Under the pieces are notes generated by a model. It saw nothing but the letters and a program-made list of their open reading frames with translations. It searched no databases and was not told the DNA's origin. Source: Desulfobacula sp. (GTDB lineage: Bacteria; Desulfobacterota; Desulfobacteria; Desulfobacterales; Desulfobacteraceae). From it: 64,000 nt of DNA. The stretch is taken from the NCBI GenBank assembly GCA_013792075.1, contig VMSR01000105.1, positions 1 to 64,000 on the forward strand, written 5' to 3'. The translations under genes were made by a program, and so were the position numbers. Below are positions 34,682-44,014 of this stretch, in pieces; within the stretch, counting starts at the first letter, position 1; the number at the start of each line of letters is the position of its first letter.

Positions 34682-36355
34682 TTAAATAATCCTGTCTACC
34701 CCTGTGGCGATATTATAGCAGTAATCTCCCATCTTTTCATAGTTGGATACCATGGTGATAAACAAAACCCCCGCATCCACCGAGCATTCATTGGCCCGCA
34801 ATCGTTCGATGTGTTTATATCTCATATTCTCCCGCATCTGGTCAATCAAATCTTCATGGGCCAGGGCCTTTTGATAAAACCCTTCTGATTTCTCACTCAT
34901 TTCCTTGATCACCAGCTCAAAGAACTGATCCACCTGGCGGGAGATGTCGATGAGATCTTTTTTGGCATCTGCGCTGAATTCAATTTTATTGTCATAGATC
35001 CGTTCGAGCATTTTGGAAACATTTTCCATGGAATCGCCCAATCGTTCTATGTTGTTGACAATTCGCATCATTTCGGAAATTTCCGTTGCCTCAGGGGCAT
35101 TGATCTCCCCCTGGGAGATGGTGGTCAGGTATTTGATGATGACCTTTTGGGAAGAATCCAGATGCTCTTCCACGGCCTCCCTTTCCCCGAGAATATCATC
35201 GTCCTGCTGGTTGAGGCAGGTAGAGGTTTTTTTCAGGTTCATATGGGCAAATTTGGACATTCGAATGATCTCCCCCTTGACCTTGGCAAGGGCGCCGATG
35301 GGAGAATCAATAAAGGTTTCATCAAATTGGGGCAGCCGGTATCGCTCGGTTGATTCCTTTGTCTTTGGGGAGATGAGAAGGGTCAACTGGATGAGCTTTG
35401 GCAGAAAAATCAGAAAAACCACGGCATTGATCACATTGAACAGGGTATGTCCGTTGGCAATATACCGGGCTGAATTGATAAATTCGCCGTTCATCACCTC
35501 ATCCACGGACCCTGCACCCATTTTCAGGGTGACGGTCTGTACAATGGTCACAAAAAAAGGAAAAATGGCCAGGATAATGCCCACCCCGGCAACATTAAAG
35601 ACCGTATGGGCATTGGCGGTTCTGTGGGCATCGGCGTTGTTGGACCCAAGGGTTGCCAGCTGGGCTGTAATGGTGGTACCGATGTTTTCACCCAGCACCA
35701 GGGCAAGGGCCGTCGGGAAGCTTAAGAGTCCAGACGTCGCCAGGGTCATTGTCAGGCCGACTGTGGCCGAGGAGGATTGAACCGCAACGGTCAAAACAGC
35801 ACCCATGAGCACACACAGCAAAATTCCCCCCATGGTGTCGGTGCTGAATCGTGTAAAAAAAGAAATAAACTGGGGGTCGGAATTTATGGGGGAAAGTCCG
35901 TGTTTCATAACGTCCATTCCGTAAAACAGCAGGCCAAATCCCAGAATGATATCCCCGATATGTCTGTAATTGCGTTTTTTGGAAAAATATTTAAGGCATA
36001 CCCCCAGGGCAATGGCCGGCAATGCCACCTTTGTCAGTTTAAAGGCAATCAGCTGGCCTGTGATGGTGGTGCCCACATTGGCACCGATAACCACGCCCAC
36101 GGCCTGTTCAAGGCCCATGATCCCGGCACTCACAAATCCGATGAGCATTACGGTTGTGGCAGAGGAACTCTGGACAATGGCGGTAACACCGGCTCCGGTG
36201 AGGGCGCCAAGAATCCGGTTTGAGGAGATTGCTTCAAGGATACTTCTTATCTTTTGGCCGGCAGTTGCCTGGAGTCCTTCGGTCATCATCTTCATGCCAA
36301 GGATAAACAGTCCCAACCCGCCCAGTGTCTGGACAATAATATTGAATAAACTCAC
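34682..36355 (-). CDS. Na/Pi cotransporter family protein with PhoU-like C-terminal domain
   Basis: Membrane protein of 557 residues that probably moves phosphate with sodium. The two inverted transport repeats each carry the QSSSA motif (QSSSATTVMLIGFVSAGIM, QSSSATVGLTMTLATSGLL), with about eight hydrophobic segments up to residue 320. The C-terminal 200 residues are helical and PhoU-like (IVNNIERLGDSMENVSKML). No Pho box was recognised upstream. DUF1178 follows directly. Confidence 0.92.
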   Translation of the reverse strand: MSLFNIIVQTLGGLGLFILGMKMMTEGLQATAGQKIRSILEAISSNRILGALTGAGVTAIVQSSSATTVMLIGFVSAGIMGLEQAVGVVIGANVGTTITGQLIAFKLTKVALPAIALGVCLKYFSKKRNYRHIGDIILGFGLLFYGMDVMKHGLSPINSDPQFISFFTRFSTDTMGGILLCVLMGAVLTVAVQSSSATVGLTMTLATSGLLSFPTALALVLGENIGTTITAQLATLGSNNADAHRTANAHTVFNVAGVGIILAIFPFFVTIVQTVTLKMGAGSVDEVMNGEFINSARYIANGHTLFNVINAVVFLIFLPKLIQLTLLISPKTKESTERYRLPQFDETFIDSPIGALAKVKGEIIRMSKFAHMNLKKTSTCLNQQDDDILGEREAVEEHLDSSQKVIIKYLTTISQGEINAPEATEISEMMRIVNNIERLGDSMENVSKMLERIYDNKIEFSADAKKDLIDISRQVDQFFELVIKEMSEKSEGFYQKALAHEDLIDQMRENMRYKHIERLRANECSVDAGVLFITMVSNYEKMGDYCYNIATGVDRII

Positions 36356-36438
36356 CTGACCCCGCTTTTTTTTTTGCCTGTTAATAATATTAGAACAAAA
36401 CCTTCATAAAATTCTAACAAAGCTGAGAGGGGTATACC

Positions 36439-37788
36439 CTAATTTTTCATTTTTTTCAATTGGGAAATGCGATTGCGATCTGTGTCGGATTTTACACAGG
36501 GAAACAGGGTATTATTTGTAAAAACAGGGTGTTTTGTGATGTCAAACAGGGCATGTTTAACGGCATCCTCCCACATGGGCGTATGGGGGATGGGGGTGTA
36601 ATAGGCAAGCACGGGCAAAATTCCTGTTTTTTTTACAAGCGCCATGGAGGCTGCAACTTGTTCAAGATCCTGGCCGGGCAGGCCGCAGAGAAGATAGGCC
36701 CCCAGCTGTCCGGCTTTGAACCCGGCAGACTTCAGGTTTTCCACTGCCGTAAAAAATTCATCTTTTTTGACCTTGATATCGTGGTGTCTGTCCGGTGAAA
36801 AATTTGTGGTCTCCAGCCCCAGGCGAATGGTGGCAAAACCGGCCCGGAACATGAGGTCTGCGGCTTTGGGTGTGATTTCCCTTATATGAATGGCATTGGG
36901 GGTATGGAAATTCACCTTTATGTTTGAATCAATGAGGTGCTCAAACAAAGGAAAGGCGTGGGACTTGGCGTTCACCAGAAGGGCATCATCATAAAATGCA
37001 AAATTTTTAACCTTGTATTCCCTGTGCCAGTGCAAAATTTCTTTGAACACATGGTCCGGCGACCGCCGGCGATGGAAGGGTTCTAAAAATGAAGCGGCAC
37101 AATACTCACAGGAGAAGGGGCATCCCCGCGAGGTGAGGATGGGGGCATAGGCCAGGTGGCGGCAAAGGTCCAGGGCCGGGTAGGGATAGGTGTCCAGGTC
37201 ACCGGGGTCGGGGACAAACTCAAGATCAAATCCGGTGAATTCTTTGACCAGGTCGCAAAGGCGTTCTTCACCCGGTCCTGTGACCACCCGGTCAGCCAGA
37301 GAATAGGCGGTTGCATGGTCCTGGCAGAGCCCTGCATAAATGCCGCCCAGGAGAACAGGCACATCCGGAAAGACTTTCTTTATGGTTTCTATGGTTTCCC
37401 TGACCCCGGTGGCCCAATAGGTCATCAGCGAGGTCACAAAGATGAGATCGGGTTTGGGCAAATTTGAAAGGTCCTGGTAAAACCAATCCGGTTCAATGCC
37501 ATACCGGGAGAACGGCTGGCCCATATCCGGCAGCAGATGCTTGAGATCTTTGGGAAAGGGAATGGTTTTTTTTCGAAAAGGCCCCCTGCCGTCCCACAGC
37601 GTTTTTACCGGCCGGACAGCTTTGGGGTGAAACCGATCCATGCAGTCCAGGTAGCTTATCCGTATGCTGTTTTTCCGCAGGATGGCGGCAATGGACAAAA
37701 GCCCCAGGGGTTTCGCCCAGAAGTCAAAGGCCGCAAAATCATGGATCCAGGGGTTTACACAGAGGATATGGGGCGGATCAGTCTTCAA
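36439..37788 (-). CDS. B12-binding-type radical SAM protein
   Basis: The 449-residue protein has an N-terminal cobalamin-binding-like domain (residues 1-180, PVLLGGIYAGLCQDHA) and a radical SAM domain with CPFSCEYC (CX3CX2C) near residue 225. It resembles the large family of B12-radical SAM enzymes of unknown substrate. Its start overlaps the end of the Lrp-type siroheme decarboxylase-like gene by 11 bases, so the two are coupled. It is not an AhbC or AhbD by layout. Confidence 0.86.
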   Translation of the reverse strand: MKTDPPHILCVNPWIHDFAAFDFWAKPLGLLSIAAILRKNSIRISYLDCMDRFHPKAVRPVKTLWDGRGPFRKKTIPFPKDLKHLLPDMGQPFSRYGIEPDWFYQDLSNLPKPDLIFVTSLMTYWATGVRETIETIKKVFPDVPVLLGGIYAGLCQDHATAYSLADRVVTGPGEERLCDLVKEFTGFDLEFVPDPGDLDTYPYPALDLCRHLAYAPILTSRGCPFSCEYCAASFLEPFHRRRSPDHVFKEILHWHREYKVKNFAFYDDALLVNAKSHAFPLFEHLIDSNIKVNFHTPNAIHIREITPKAADLMFRAGFATIRLGLETTNFSPDRHHDIKVKKDEFFTAVENLKSAGFKAGQLGAYLLCGLPGQDLEQVAASMALVKKTGILPVLAYYTPIPHTPMWEDAVKHALFDITKHPVFTNNTLFPCVKSDTDRNRISQLKKMKN

Positions 37789-38254
37789 AATATTTCATGG
37801 ATGTTTTTTTCAATTCCTGGCGGGAGAAAAGCAGGGTGTAGTTTGTTTCTCCCACGGCTTTGGATATTTGTTTAACAATGGCATAACAGGCATCTTCATC
37901 TGACGCATGGACCATGGTGTATAGATTGTATTCCCATCCCGGAGCCGGATCCCTTCTGTAGCAATGGGTGATTTCATCAAAGGTGGACATGATGTTCCCG
38001 GTTTTTTCCACCTTATCTTCATCCACGCGCCAGGCGACCATGGCATTGGCTTTAAACCCTGATTTCTGGTGTTTGATGGTGGCACCGAACCTGCGTATTA
38101 TTCCCTGGTCATTGAGATCACCAAGAACTTTTAGAAACAGCGCTTCGGAAATTCCGATTTTTTCGGCCATTTCCAGAAAAGGCCGTTTAACAACCGGAAT
38201 ATCGGTTTGAAGCAGGGCGATTATTTTTTTTTCCAGATCTGTCAACATATGCAT
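37778..38254 (-). CDS. Lrp/AsnC-type siroheme decarboxylase-like protein (AhbA/AhbB family)
   Basis: The 158-residue protein has an N-terminal winged helix (LTDLEKKIIALLQTD, PFLEMAEKIGISEALFL) and a C-terminal ligand domain with FDEITHCYRRDPAPGWEYNL (quoted to 20). The HCYxRxP and YNLY features mark the siroheme decarboxylase branch, which makes 12,18-didecarboxysiroheme in the alternative heme pathway of sulfate reducers. Such enzymes usually work as an AhbA-AhbB pair; the partner is not in this window. A plain Lrp regulator is the alternative. It is coupled to the B12-radical SAM gene. Start ATG 38254 lacks a clear ribosome binding site; 38248 is possible. Confidence 0.78.
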   Translation of the reverse strand: MHMLTDLEKKIIALLQTDIPVVKRPFLEMAEKIGISEALFLKVLGDLNDQGIIRRFGATIKHQKSGFKANAMVAWRVDEDKVEKTGNIMSTFDEITHCYRRDPAPGWEYNLYTMVHASDEDACYAIVKQISKAVGETNYTLLFSRQELKKTSMKYFED

Positions 38255-38353
38255 ATGGTTATATTTTTTTTATCTATTATTTTTGGTTTAGGCAATTTTC
38301 ATTCCGTTTCTATCAATTTGACCTATTTTTTGATATCTTGTCAATATCTTGTT

Positions 38354-39253
38354 TTATTGGATTTTTGGCCAGGGGCAAAAATTTTTTGTTTTCCACCGGT
38401 TATGGACCCAGAAATACTGGTCCGGATGCTGACGAACCATGGATTCAATGACAGACGTAAACTTTTGGGTATTGTTTTCAATATCCTTTATCCGGTCCCC
38501 GGTATCTTCAAGGGGGATTTCCGGTAAAAATTCAATCCGATACTTTCGTTTGTGCCGAATGGTATAAAGGGCGATCACCGGGGCCTTGGTCCGCATTGCA
38601 AGAACCGCCAGGCCTTTATTGGTACAGGCCGGCCGGCCGAAAAAATCCACGAATACCCCCTTGTACCAGTCCACATTCTGATCCAGCAAAGTGCCCATGA
38701 CAGCGCCGCCCCGTAACAATGCATCTATTTTTTTTGAGGCCCCCCGCATGGGAACCATGGTCACCCCAAACCGCTGGCGGGCTTCTCTCATCAACCGTTC
38801 CAGAGGCTGGAAATCAAGTTTCCGGTAAATGGCATATCCCTTGTAGCCGGTCTCGTCAATGGCCGGAATCAGCATTTCAAAATTGCCCATGTGGCAGGAG
38901 ACCACAATGACACCCCTCCCCTTGGCATGGGCCTTTTTAAGGTGTTCCAGGCCGTTGACGGTAAAATGGGCGAGAAAACCTTCTTTATCAAATTTTTGGG
39001 ACCAGGCCACCTCAAAAAGGATGCTGGCAATGTTTTTGAAAATCTGCTTGCCCATCAACTCGATCCTGGCAGGGGTCATCTCCCGGCCAAAGGCATGGGT
39101 CAGGTTGCTCAGGGTGACGACCCTGCGGCGTCTGTCTATCCGAAACCACAGCAGACCCAGCAAATTGGCCAGAAAATCAGCCGCCGCCACGGGCAAACGG
39201 CCCAGAAGCCTTATCAGAAGCTTTAATAGGGTATATAGTGTCCTGTCATTCAT
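38354..39253 (-). CDS. Lipid A biosynthesis acyltransferase (LpxL/HtrB family)
   Basis: Inner-membrane enzyme adding a secondary acyl chain to lipid A. The 299-residue protein has a hydrophobic N-terminal anchor (LGRLPVAAADFLANLLGLLW), the catalytic HX4E motif (SCHMGNFEML), and LLDQNVDWYKGVFVDFFG as the second conserved block. ATG 39253 lies four bases after the mtnA stop; a TTG start at 39271 overlapping mtnA is possible. Which acyl position it modifies cannot be told. Confidence 0.9.
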   Translation of the reverse strand: MNDRTLYTLLKLLIRLLGRLPVAAADFLANLLGLLWFRIDRRRRVVTLSNLTHAFGREMTPARIELMGKQIFKNIASILFEVAWSQKFDKEGFLAHFTVNGLEHLKKAHAKGRGVIVVSCHMGNFEMLIPAIDETGYKGYAIYRKLDFQPLERLMREARQRFGVTMVPMRGASKKIDALLRGGAVMGTLLDQNVDWYKGVFVDFFGRPACTNKGLAVLAMRTKAPVIALYTIRHKRKYRIEFLPEIPLEDTGDRIKDIENNTQKFTSVIESMVRQHPDQYFWVHNRWKTKNFCPWPKIQ

Positions 39254-39257
39254 TCTT

Positions 39258-40379
39258 TCAACGGCTTGCAATACCTTTGTCCGGGAACAGGGCCATGATA
39301 TCTGCTTCTGTTGCCTTGCAAATGCCGCGTTCCGTTATGAATCCGGTCACCAGGCGGGCAGGGGTCACGTCAAAGGCATGGTTGGCAGCAGGGCTGTTCT
39401 CCGGCGGCACCAGCACGGACACAATTTTTCCATTTAAAAGCCCCTGAACATACCGGATTTCATCGGGGTTCCGCTCTTCAATGGGAATATCTTTTATCCC
39501 GTCCGTGATCGCCCAGTCAAAGGTGGAGGAGGGCAGGGCCACATAAAAAGGAATCCCGTTGTCCCTGGCGGCCAGGGCCTTTAAATAGGTTCCGATTTTG
39601 TTGGCCACATCCCCGGCCCGGGTTGTCCGGTCGGTTCCCACAATTACCAGGTCCACCAGACCGTGCTGCATGAGGTGGCCCCCGGCATTGTCCGTTATCA
39701 CGGTGTGACGGATTCCGTGCTTGCCGAGTTCCCAGGCCGTGAGGCGGGCCCCCTGGTTCAAGGGCCGGGTTTCATCCACCCAGACATGGAGGTCTATATG
39801 CTTGTCAAAGGCGGTGTAGATGGGGGCTGTTGCCGTGCCATATTCCACACAGGCAAGCCATCCGGCATTGCAATGGGTAAGGATATTGACGGTGTTGCCC
39901 TTTTTTTGCCGGCTGATCTCTTGAAGGATGGAAAGGCCGTGTTCGCCAATTTTTTGACAATTCACAGCTTCTTCTTCCACCACCGCCAGGGCTTCGGCCA
40001 AAGCTGCTCTTACCCGTGCCCCATGGGAGGTCTCCTTCAGGACCGCATCCCGGACCCGGTCCACTCCCCAGAACAGATTCATGGCCGTGGGTCTGGCATC
40101 CTTGATCCGGGCACATTCGGCCTCAAAATAGGCAGTGTCTGAATCCTTATGGTTGGCCTGGACCAGGCTGACATAGACCCCCAGGGCACCGGTGGCACCG
40201 ATGAGGGGGGCGCCCCTGACGTACATGTCCTTGATGGCACGGATAACATCATCCACTGTGTTTAGATCTTCGATGACCAGTTCATGGGGAAGAAGCCGCT
40301 GGTCAATGATCTGAACGGTTTTTGATTCCATGTCAAACCAGATGGGCCTCATCTGTTTTCCATCCACTTGCATATTCAA
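39258..40379 (-). CDS. mtnA: S-methyl-5-thioribose-1-phosphate isomerase
   Basis: Converts methylthioribose-1-phosphate to methylthioribulose-1-phosphate in methionine salvage. The 373-residue protein shows the eIF2B-like fold with MYVRGAPLIGATGA, the catalytic Cys in THCNAGWLACVEYG, and the catalytic Asp in IVGTDRTTRAGDVANKIGT. The length is normal. Other mtn genes are absent from the neighbourhood; only an acyltransferase gene follows. It could serve salvage or a shunt to DHAP and an aldehyde. Confidence 0.95.
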   Translation of the reverse strand: MNMQVDGKQMRPIWFDMESKTVQIIDQRLLPHELVIEDLNTVDDVIRAIKDMYVRGAPLIGATGALGVYVSLVQANHKDSDTAYFEAECARIKDARPTAMNLFWGVDRVRDAVLKETSHGARVRAALAEALAVVEEEAVNCQKIGEHGLSILQEISRQKKGNTVNILTHCNAGWLACVEYGTATAPIYTAFDKHIDLHVWVDETRPLNQGARLTAWELGKHGIRHTVITDNAGGHLMQHGLVDLVIVGTDRTTRAGDVANKIGTYLKALAARDNGIPFYVALPSSTFDWAITDGIKDIPIEERNPDEIRYVQGLLNGKIVSVLVPPENSPAANHAFDVTPARLVTGFITERGICKATEADIMALFPDKGIASR

Positions 40380-40425
40380 TTCTCCAATAGGGGTATTAAA
40401 AGGGGCATTAAAACAGTAGGGTAAA

Positions 40426-41082
40426 TTAAAAATTTTTTATAAAATTGTCTGCTTCCCGGATAGAAAGGGTCATATTCTCGATCAGGGCTGCCACCTCTTG
40501 TTCAATGGAGACTACCTCGTTTCCCATGGACCCAACAGCCTTTGCATTGAGGTTGTGCTTCAGGTAGAGGGTATGGTCATTGAGTTTTGCCAGTACCGGA
40601 TACATGCCCTGGGTTGCCTTGTTCATGGCAATATCCAATTGCTTGTATCGTTTTTTGGCATCTGTCAGGGTTTGCAGGCTTGATGCTTTAAGTCCGGCAT
40701 CATTGATCTGTTTGATCTCGCCTTCCCATTCGGTAAATAGATCCAATGCCACCTGTTTTACGATGTTGACCCGTTTTTCAACCTGGATCGCCCGGGCATC
40801 GCAGTCTTCATAGCTGGCCTTGAGTCTTTTATAATAGATTTCCAAATCCTTGCCGTTAAAGGCATAGAGTTCCCTGATCCGGGAGAGGGCATCCTTGAAC
40901 TCGTCCTGGGCCTTTGTCTGACTTTCTTTAACCTCTTGCACATCGGCCACAAGAATATGCCGCTTTTCCTTGCCTATTTTTTCCATGGCAGAATAATAGG
41001 CCTTGTTGCACCCGGATAAAAACATCACTCCCCAGACCGCAAATATCAAAATGGGAATGGATTTAAAGCAGGTTGGTTTCAT
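40426..41082 (-). CDS. DUF2959 family lipoprotein
   Basis: The 218-residue protein starts with a type II signal (VWGVMFLSGC, lipobox LSGC), so it is a lipoprotein. The mature part is almost all helical, with long charged stretches that could form coiled coils (VQEVKESQTKAQDEFKDALS). The family has no known function. It lies alone between mtnA and the cytochrome gene, all on the minus strand. Confidence 0.85.
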   Translation of the reverse strand: MKPTCFKSIPILIFAVWGVMFLSGCNKAYYSAMEKIGKEKRHILVADVQEVKESQTKAQDEFKDALSRIRELYAFNGKDLEIYYKRLKASYEDCDARAIQVEKRVNIVKQVALDLFTEWEGEIKQINDAGLKASSLQTLTDAKKRYKQLDIAMNKATQGMYPVLAKLNDHTLYLKHNLNAKAVGSMGNEVVSIEQEVAALIENMTLSIREADNFIKNF

Positions 41083-41147
41083 TCAGTTAGACTCCCTCTG
41101 TTATTGTTTATGTCTCTTTTAAATTCCCTCGATTCTTATACCAGATC

Positions 41148-42029
41148 TTAATTTTCAAAATGGCATTCGACACAGGCAACGGGTCCGTATTCCGGCAGGA
41201 TATTGTCGTCAAGAACCCCTGATTTTTCAAGGCGGTCTCTTTGTTTGAGAAGGCTGCGGTGGCATTGAATACAGGCCTTATGATAGGCTGCCAAAAAGTA
41301 TTTGCTGTTTTTTGGATCATTGATGTTTCTGGTTTTTTCAGCAGATTCCAATTGGTCATGACAGCCGGATACCGTGCAGTTTTGAACAGGGCTTTTGCCG
41401 TCCCATTCATGGTGACAGGTTTGACAGGTATAGTCAAAATGGCCGGAGTGGGGGAAGGTAACCGAAGGCCTTTTGGGCTCGACGCCTTCGGGCGCTGTAA
41501 GGGTCAATGTCCCAAGGGGTATGGGAAGCGTGTCAAGGGAATTTACGATTGCTGCATGGGTTTCAGGGTGGCACGCTTCACAGGTCACAGGTCCTGATCC
41601 CTCGGACATGGTTGCCGTTCCGGCAGTTTTCTGTTTGTTCTTGGTTTTTTGTTCTTTCAATTGACTTCGGTGACAGTCCCGGCAGGCTTTGTGATAGGCG
41701 CCGGTAAGTGATTTGATTTTTCTTTCCCCCGAGGGTTTATCTTCGGGAGGGGAGGCCCATAATTTTTCATGGCAGCCAGAGGAAGCACACCCTTTCACCG
41801 GGCTCTCGAGATCCCATTCGTGATGACAGCTTTTGCAGGAGAACTTAAGATGCAGTGAATGTGGAAAAACAACCGGCGACATTTTTGTTTGTGAATGTTC
41901 GGGTGCGGTGAGCGTCATTGTTCCCGTCGGCAAAGAGAGTTCATCCTGCTTTTCAATGGCAGAAACAAGGGCGCTGCCTGTCATCAAGATGATTGCAAAC
42001 GAACATACAAAAATGAAGAGTTGCTTCAT
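41148..42029 (-). CDS. Octaheme c-type cytochrome made of two tetraheme c3-like units
   Basis: Periplasmic electron carrier of 293 residues with a Sec signal peptide (IFVCSFAIILMTGSALVSA). Eight heme motifs occur: CKSCH (65), the CX4CH CASSGCH (81), CRDCH (116), CEACH (150), CQTCH (202), CTVSGCH (218), CIQCH (253) and CVECH (286). The order CX2CH, CX4CH, CX2CH, CX2CH is repeated, and TAPE, FPHS and CHHEWD recur in both halves, so the gene arose by internal duplication. Each unit resembles class III cytochrome c3 of sulfate reducers. The start is ATG 42029 with GAGGAGAAAG upstream. The partner redox complex is not in the window. Confidence 0.93.
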   Translation of the reverse strand: MKQLFIFVCSFAIILMTGSALVSAIEKQDELSLPTGTMTLTAPEHSQTKMSPVVFPHSLHLKFSCKSCHHEWDLESPVKGCASSGCHEKLWASPPEDKPSGERKIKSLTGAYHKACRDCHRSQLKEQKTKNKQKTAGTATMSEGSGPVTCEACHPETHAAIVNSLDTLPIPLGTLTLTAPEGVEPKRPSVTFPHSGHFDYTCQTCHHEWDGKSPVQNCTVSGCHDQLESAEKTRNINDPKNSKYFLAAYHKACIQCHRSLLKQRDRLEKSGVLDDNILPEYGPVACVECHFEN

Positions 42030-42362
42030 GGTCTTTCTCCTCTGTAATGGATTGAGCTTCAATTTTAATCCCACTCCTATGGATATGGAAAATTTTAAGG
42101 CTGTCATAATTATTTACACTTCCTGGATACAAAAAATAATGGCAGGAAAATCATATGTAGGAAATTAAAATAAAACAAGGAAAAATGTGTGTTTGTATCG
42201 TTTTTTAGTTTATTCAAAAGAAAGGGGTAAAAAGACCCGGAACACAAGGATGGGGTCCTGTTTTTTTGCACCCGCCGCAACTGGTCGGAGGCTATTGATG
42301 AGATCTTTCTTTTGGGATATACTCAAGATGGAAAATGATTTTTAAGAAAAAGGAGAAAGACC
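42030..42362. other. Divergent intergenic stretch
   Basis: About 330 AT-rich bases between the cytochrome gene and the small protein gene at 42363. A weak 5-bp stem GACCC/GGGTC (42234-42257) followed by seven Ts (42261-42267) resembles a terminator, but no transcript leading into it could be recognised. AAGGAGAAAG precedes ATG 42363. Confidence 0.45.
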
Positions 42363-42704
42363 ATGACCATTACGCATCTGCTGGATGGAAAGGGAAAATT
42401 TGAGGTCCAGGCCTATGCAAGACCCAAAAATATGGACAGGGATACCCATATCCCTTTTTCAGGCTCTCCCAGAAAACACCCCCTTGAAAAGAACAAGATC
42501 ATTTTAATTGTAGATCCGTTTACAACCAATACCTTTTACTATGAATTCAACATCGAGGATATTGGATTTGCAGAAGAGTTGGCCAACCTGACCAATATAG
42601 ACGGGGATGCCATTCCCATGGCCCGGATCTGGGTAAAAAAACAGTCGGTGGGTGTCCGGTGTACCCCCTTTATTGTGGATACCATTGCCCCCCGGAGAAA
42701 CTGA
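42363..42704 (+). CDS. Conserved small protein of unknown function
   Basis: The 113-residue protein has no signal peptide or membrane segment. It begins MTITHLLDGKGKFEVQAY and contains the distinctive FSGSPRKHPLEKNKIILIVD and IWVKKQSVGVRCTPFIVD. I believe similar proteins are widespread in Desulfobacterota and are sometimes labelled inorganic pyrophosphatase, but I see no pyrophosphatase aspartate cluster here, so I leave it unnamed. It sits between divergent and convergent neighbours, apparently on its own. Confidence 0.8.
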   Translation: MTITHLLDGKGKFEVQAYARPKNMDRDTHIPFSGSPRKHPLEKNKIILIVDPFTTNTFYYEFNIEDIGFAEELANLTNIDGDAIPMARIWVKKQSVGVRCTPFIVDTIAPRRN

Positions 42705-42719
42705 TTTTTTTTAGAACCG

Positions 42720-43793
42720 CTAGAGCCGGATTTTTTCTTTTGCCTCGGTTTGGAGGGGGGAACAGATCTTTATCAGGCCGGGCATGACGGTGTTTCGGCC
42801 ATTGAGCTTTGCCTTATACAACATGGTATCTGCATCCTGGATGATCTTGTTCATATCACAATTGGGGGTGAGTTCAGATACGCCGAAACTGGCGGTTACG
42901 CGGATGCAGGTCCCGTTGTGGATGATCCTGAGGGCGGCTATTTTAGACCTGAGACGGTCGGCAAGTTCCATTGCCTTGGCCTTGTCCGTTTCCGGAAGGA
43001 TGGCGACAAACTCTTCCCCTCCGTAACGGGCCAGGATGTCTCCTTGTCTCATATTGTCTTTGACCAGAAGGGATATTTCCTTGAGCACGCGGTCTCCGCC
43101 AAGGTGTCCATGGGTGTCGTTTATCCGTTTGAAATAATCCAGGTCAAACATGAAAAGGGATAATGGGTTTCTATGGCGGGCGGCTGTGGCAATATGCCGG
43201 TTGATCTGGGTTTCAAATTCCCTGCGGTTGTAGCATCCTGTCAAGGGATCGACAACGGCAGCATCCGTGAGGTTTTCCATTTTTATTTGTTTTGAAAGGG
43301 CCGTTGCGCATCCCTGGAGAATCAGGCTGACCACTTCATCGTGAAAGGGTGTGACCTGTTTTTGGGGCAGCATATACAGACGGGAATAGCAATTCTCTTC
43401 GTTTAGTTCGTAATACACCAGATGTTTCATGGAAAATTCTTCCTCAAGCTCACCCGCTTCAAAGGTCTGGTTCAGGTAATTGAGGTCTTCCGGCCGGATA
43501 TTGAAATCTTTTGAAATAATATCTTCAAGGGATTTTTTATACATTCTCGGATCCAGCCAGACATCCACCCCGGAGGTTTTTTTGACAACAAAGGCAAATA
43601 GCCGATACCCCAGAATATCCTTGAGACAGACAGCGACCTCGTTAATGATTTCCCGGGAGGAGCTCTTTTTATTAAGGGCGACAATATGGTGGGTCAGTTT
43701 GTTCTGTGCAGCAGCATGGTTTGCTGCGGAACTGAAAACCATGGAAAAAAAATCAGAAAGCGTGCTGGTTATTTTTTGTAAAGCCTGTTTCAT
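42720..43793 (-). CDS. Diguanylate cyclase (GGDEF domain)
   Basis: Makes cyclic di-GMP. In the 357-residue protein the N-terminal 170 residues form an unrecognised sensory region without obvious membrane segments, and the GGDEF domain follows. The active site is GGEEF (258-262), and RQGD (249-252) sits five residues before it, the standard inhibitory I-site. So the enzyme should be active and product-inhibited. LDYFKRINDTHGHLGGD gives the metal-binding Asp. No partner gene is adjacent. Confidence 0.93.
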   Translation of the reverse strand: MKQALQKITSTLSDFFSMVFSSAANHAAAQNKLTHHIVALNKKSSSREIINEVAVCLKDILGYRLFAFVVKKTSGVDVWLDPRMYKKSLEDIISKDFNIRPEDLNYLNQTFEAGELEEEFSMKHLVYYELNEENCYSRLYMLPQKQVTPFHDEVVSLILQGCATALSKQIKMENLTDAAVVDPLTGCYNRREFETQINRHIATAARHRNPLSLFMFDLDYFKRINDTHGHLGGDRVLKEISLLVKDNMRQGDILARYGGEEFVAILPETDKAKAMELADRLRSKIAALRIIHNGTCIRVTASFGVSELTPNCDMNKIIQDADTMLYKAKLNGRNTVMPGLIKICSPLQTEAKEKIRL

Positions 43794-44014
43794 TTGTTTT
43801 CCTTAAATTGAAGTCCGTATTGCGCTGATGGATATTAAAGCAATAGGTGTGCCAAAATATGGAATAAGATTGTATCGGCTTTTGTTTCAGGTGGTTGCGT
43901 GTTTTTAACCATTGCAGATCTCCGGGCTGACCCGGAAAAAACTGCAGGGGATTTGGCGGACGGGTCGTCAATGCCTTGACAGGTATCGGCAATGTCTGTT
44001 CTTTTTGGAGTTTT

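Noticed and set aside
42234-42267. Intrinsic terminator GACCC/GGGTC followed by seven Ts
   Set aside because: The stem is only five pairs with a 14-base loop and no transcript reads into it.
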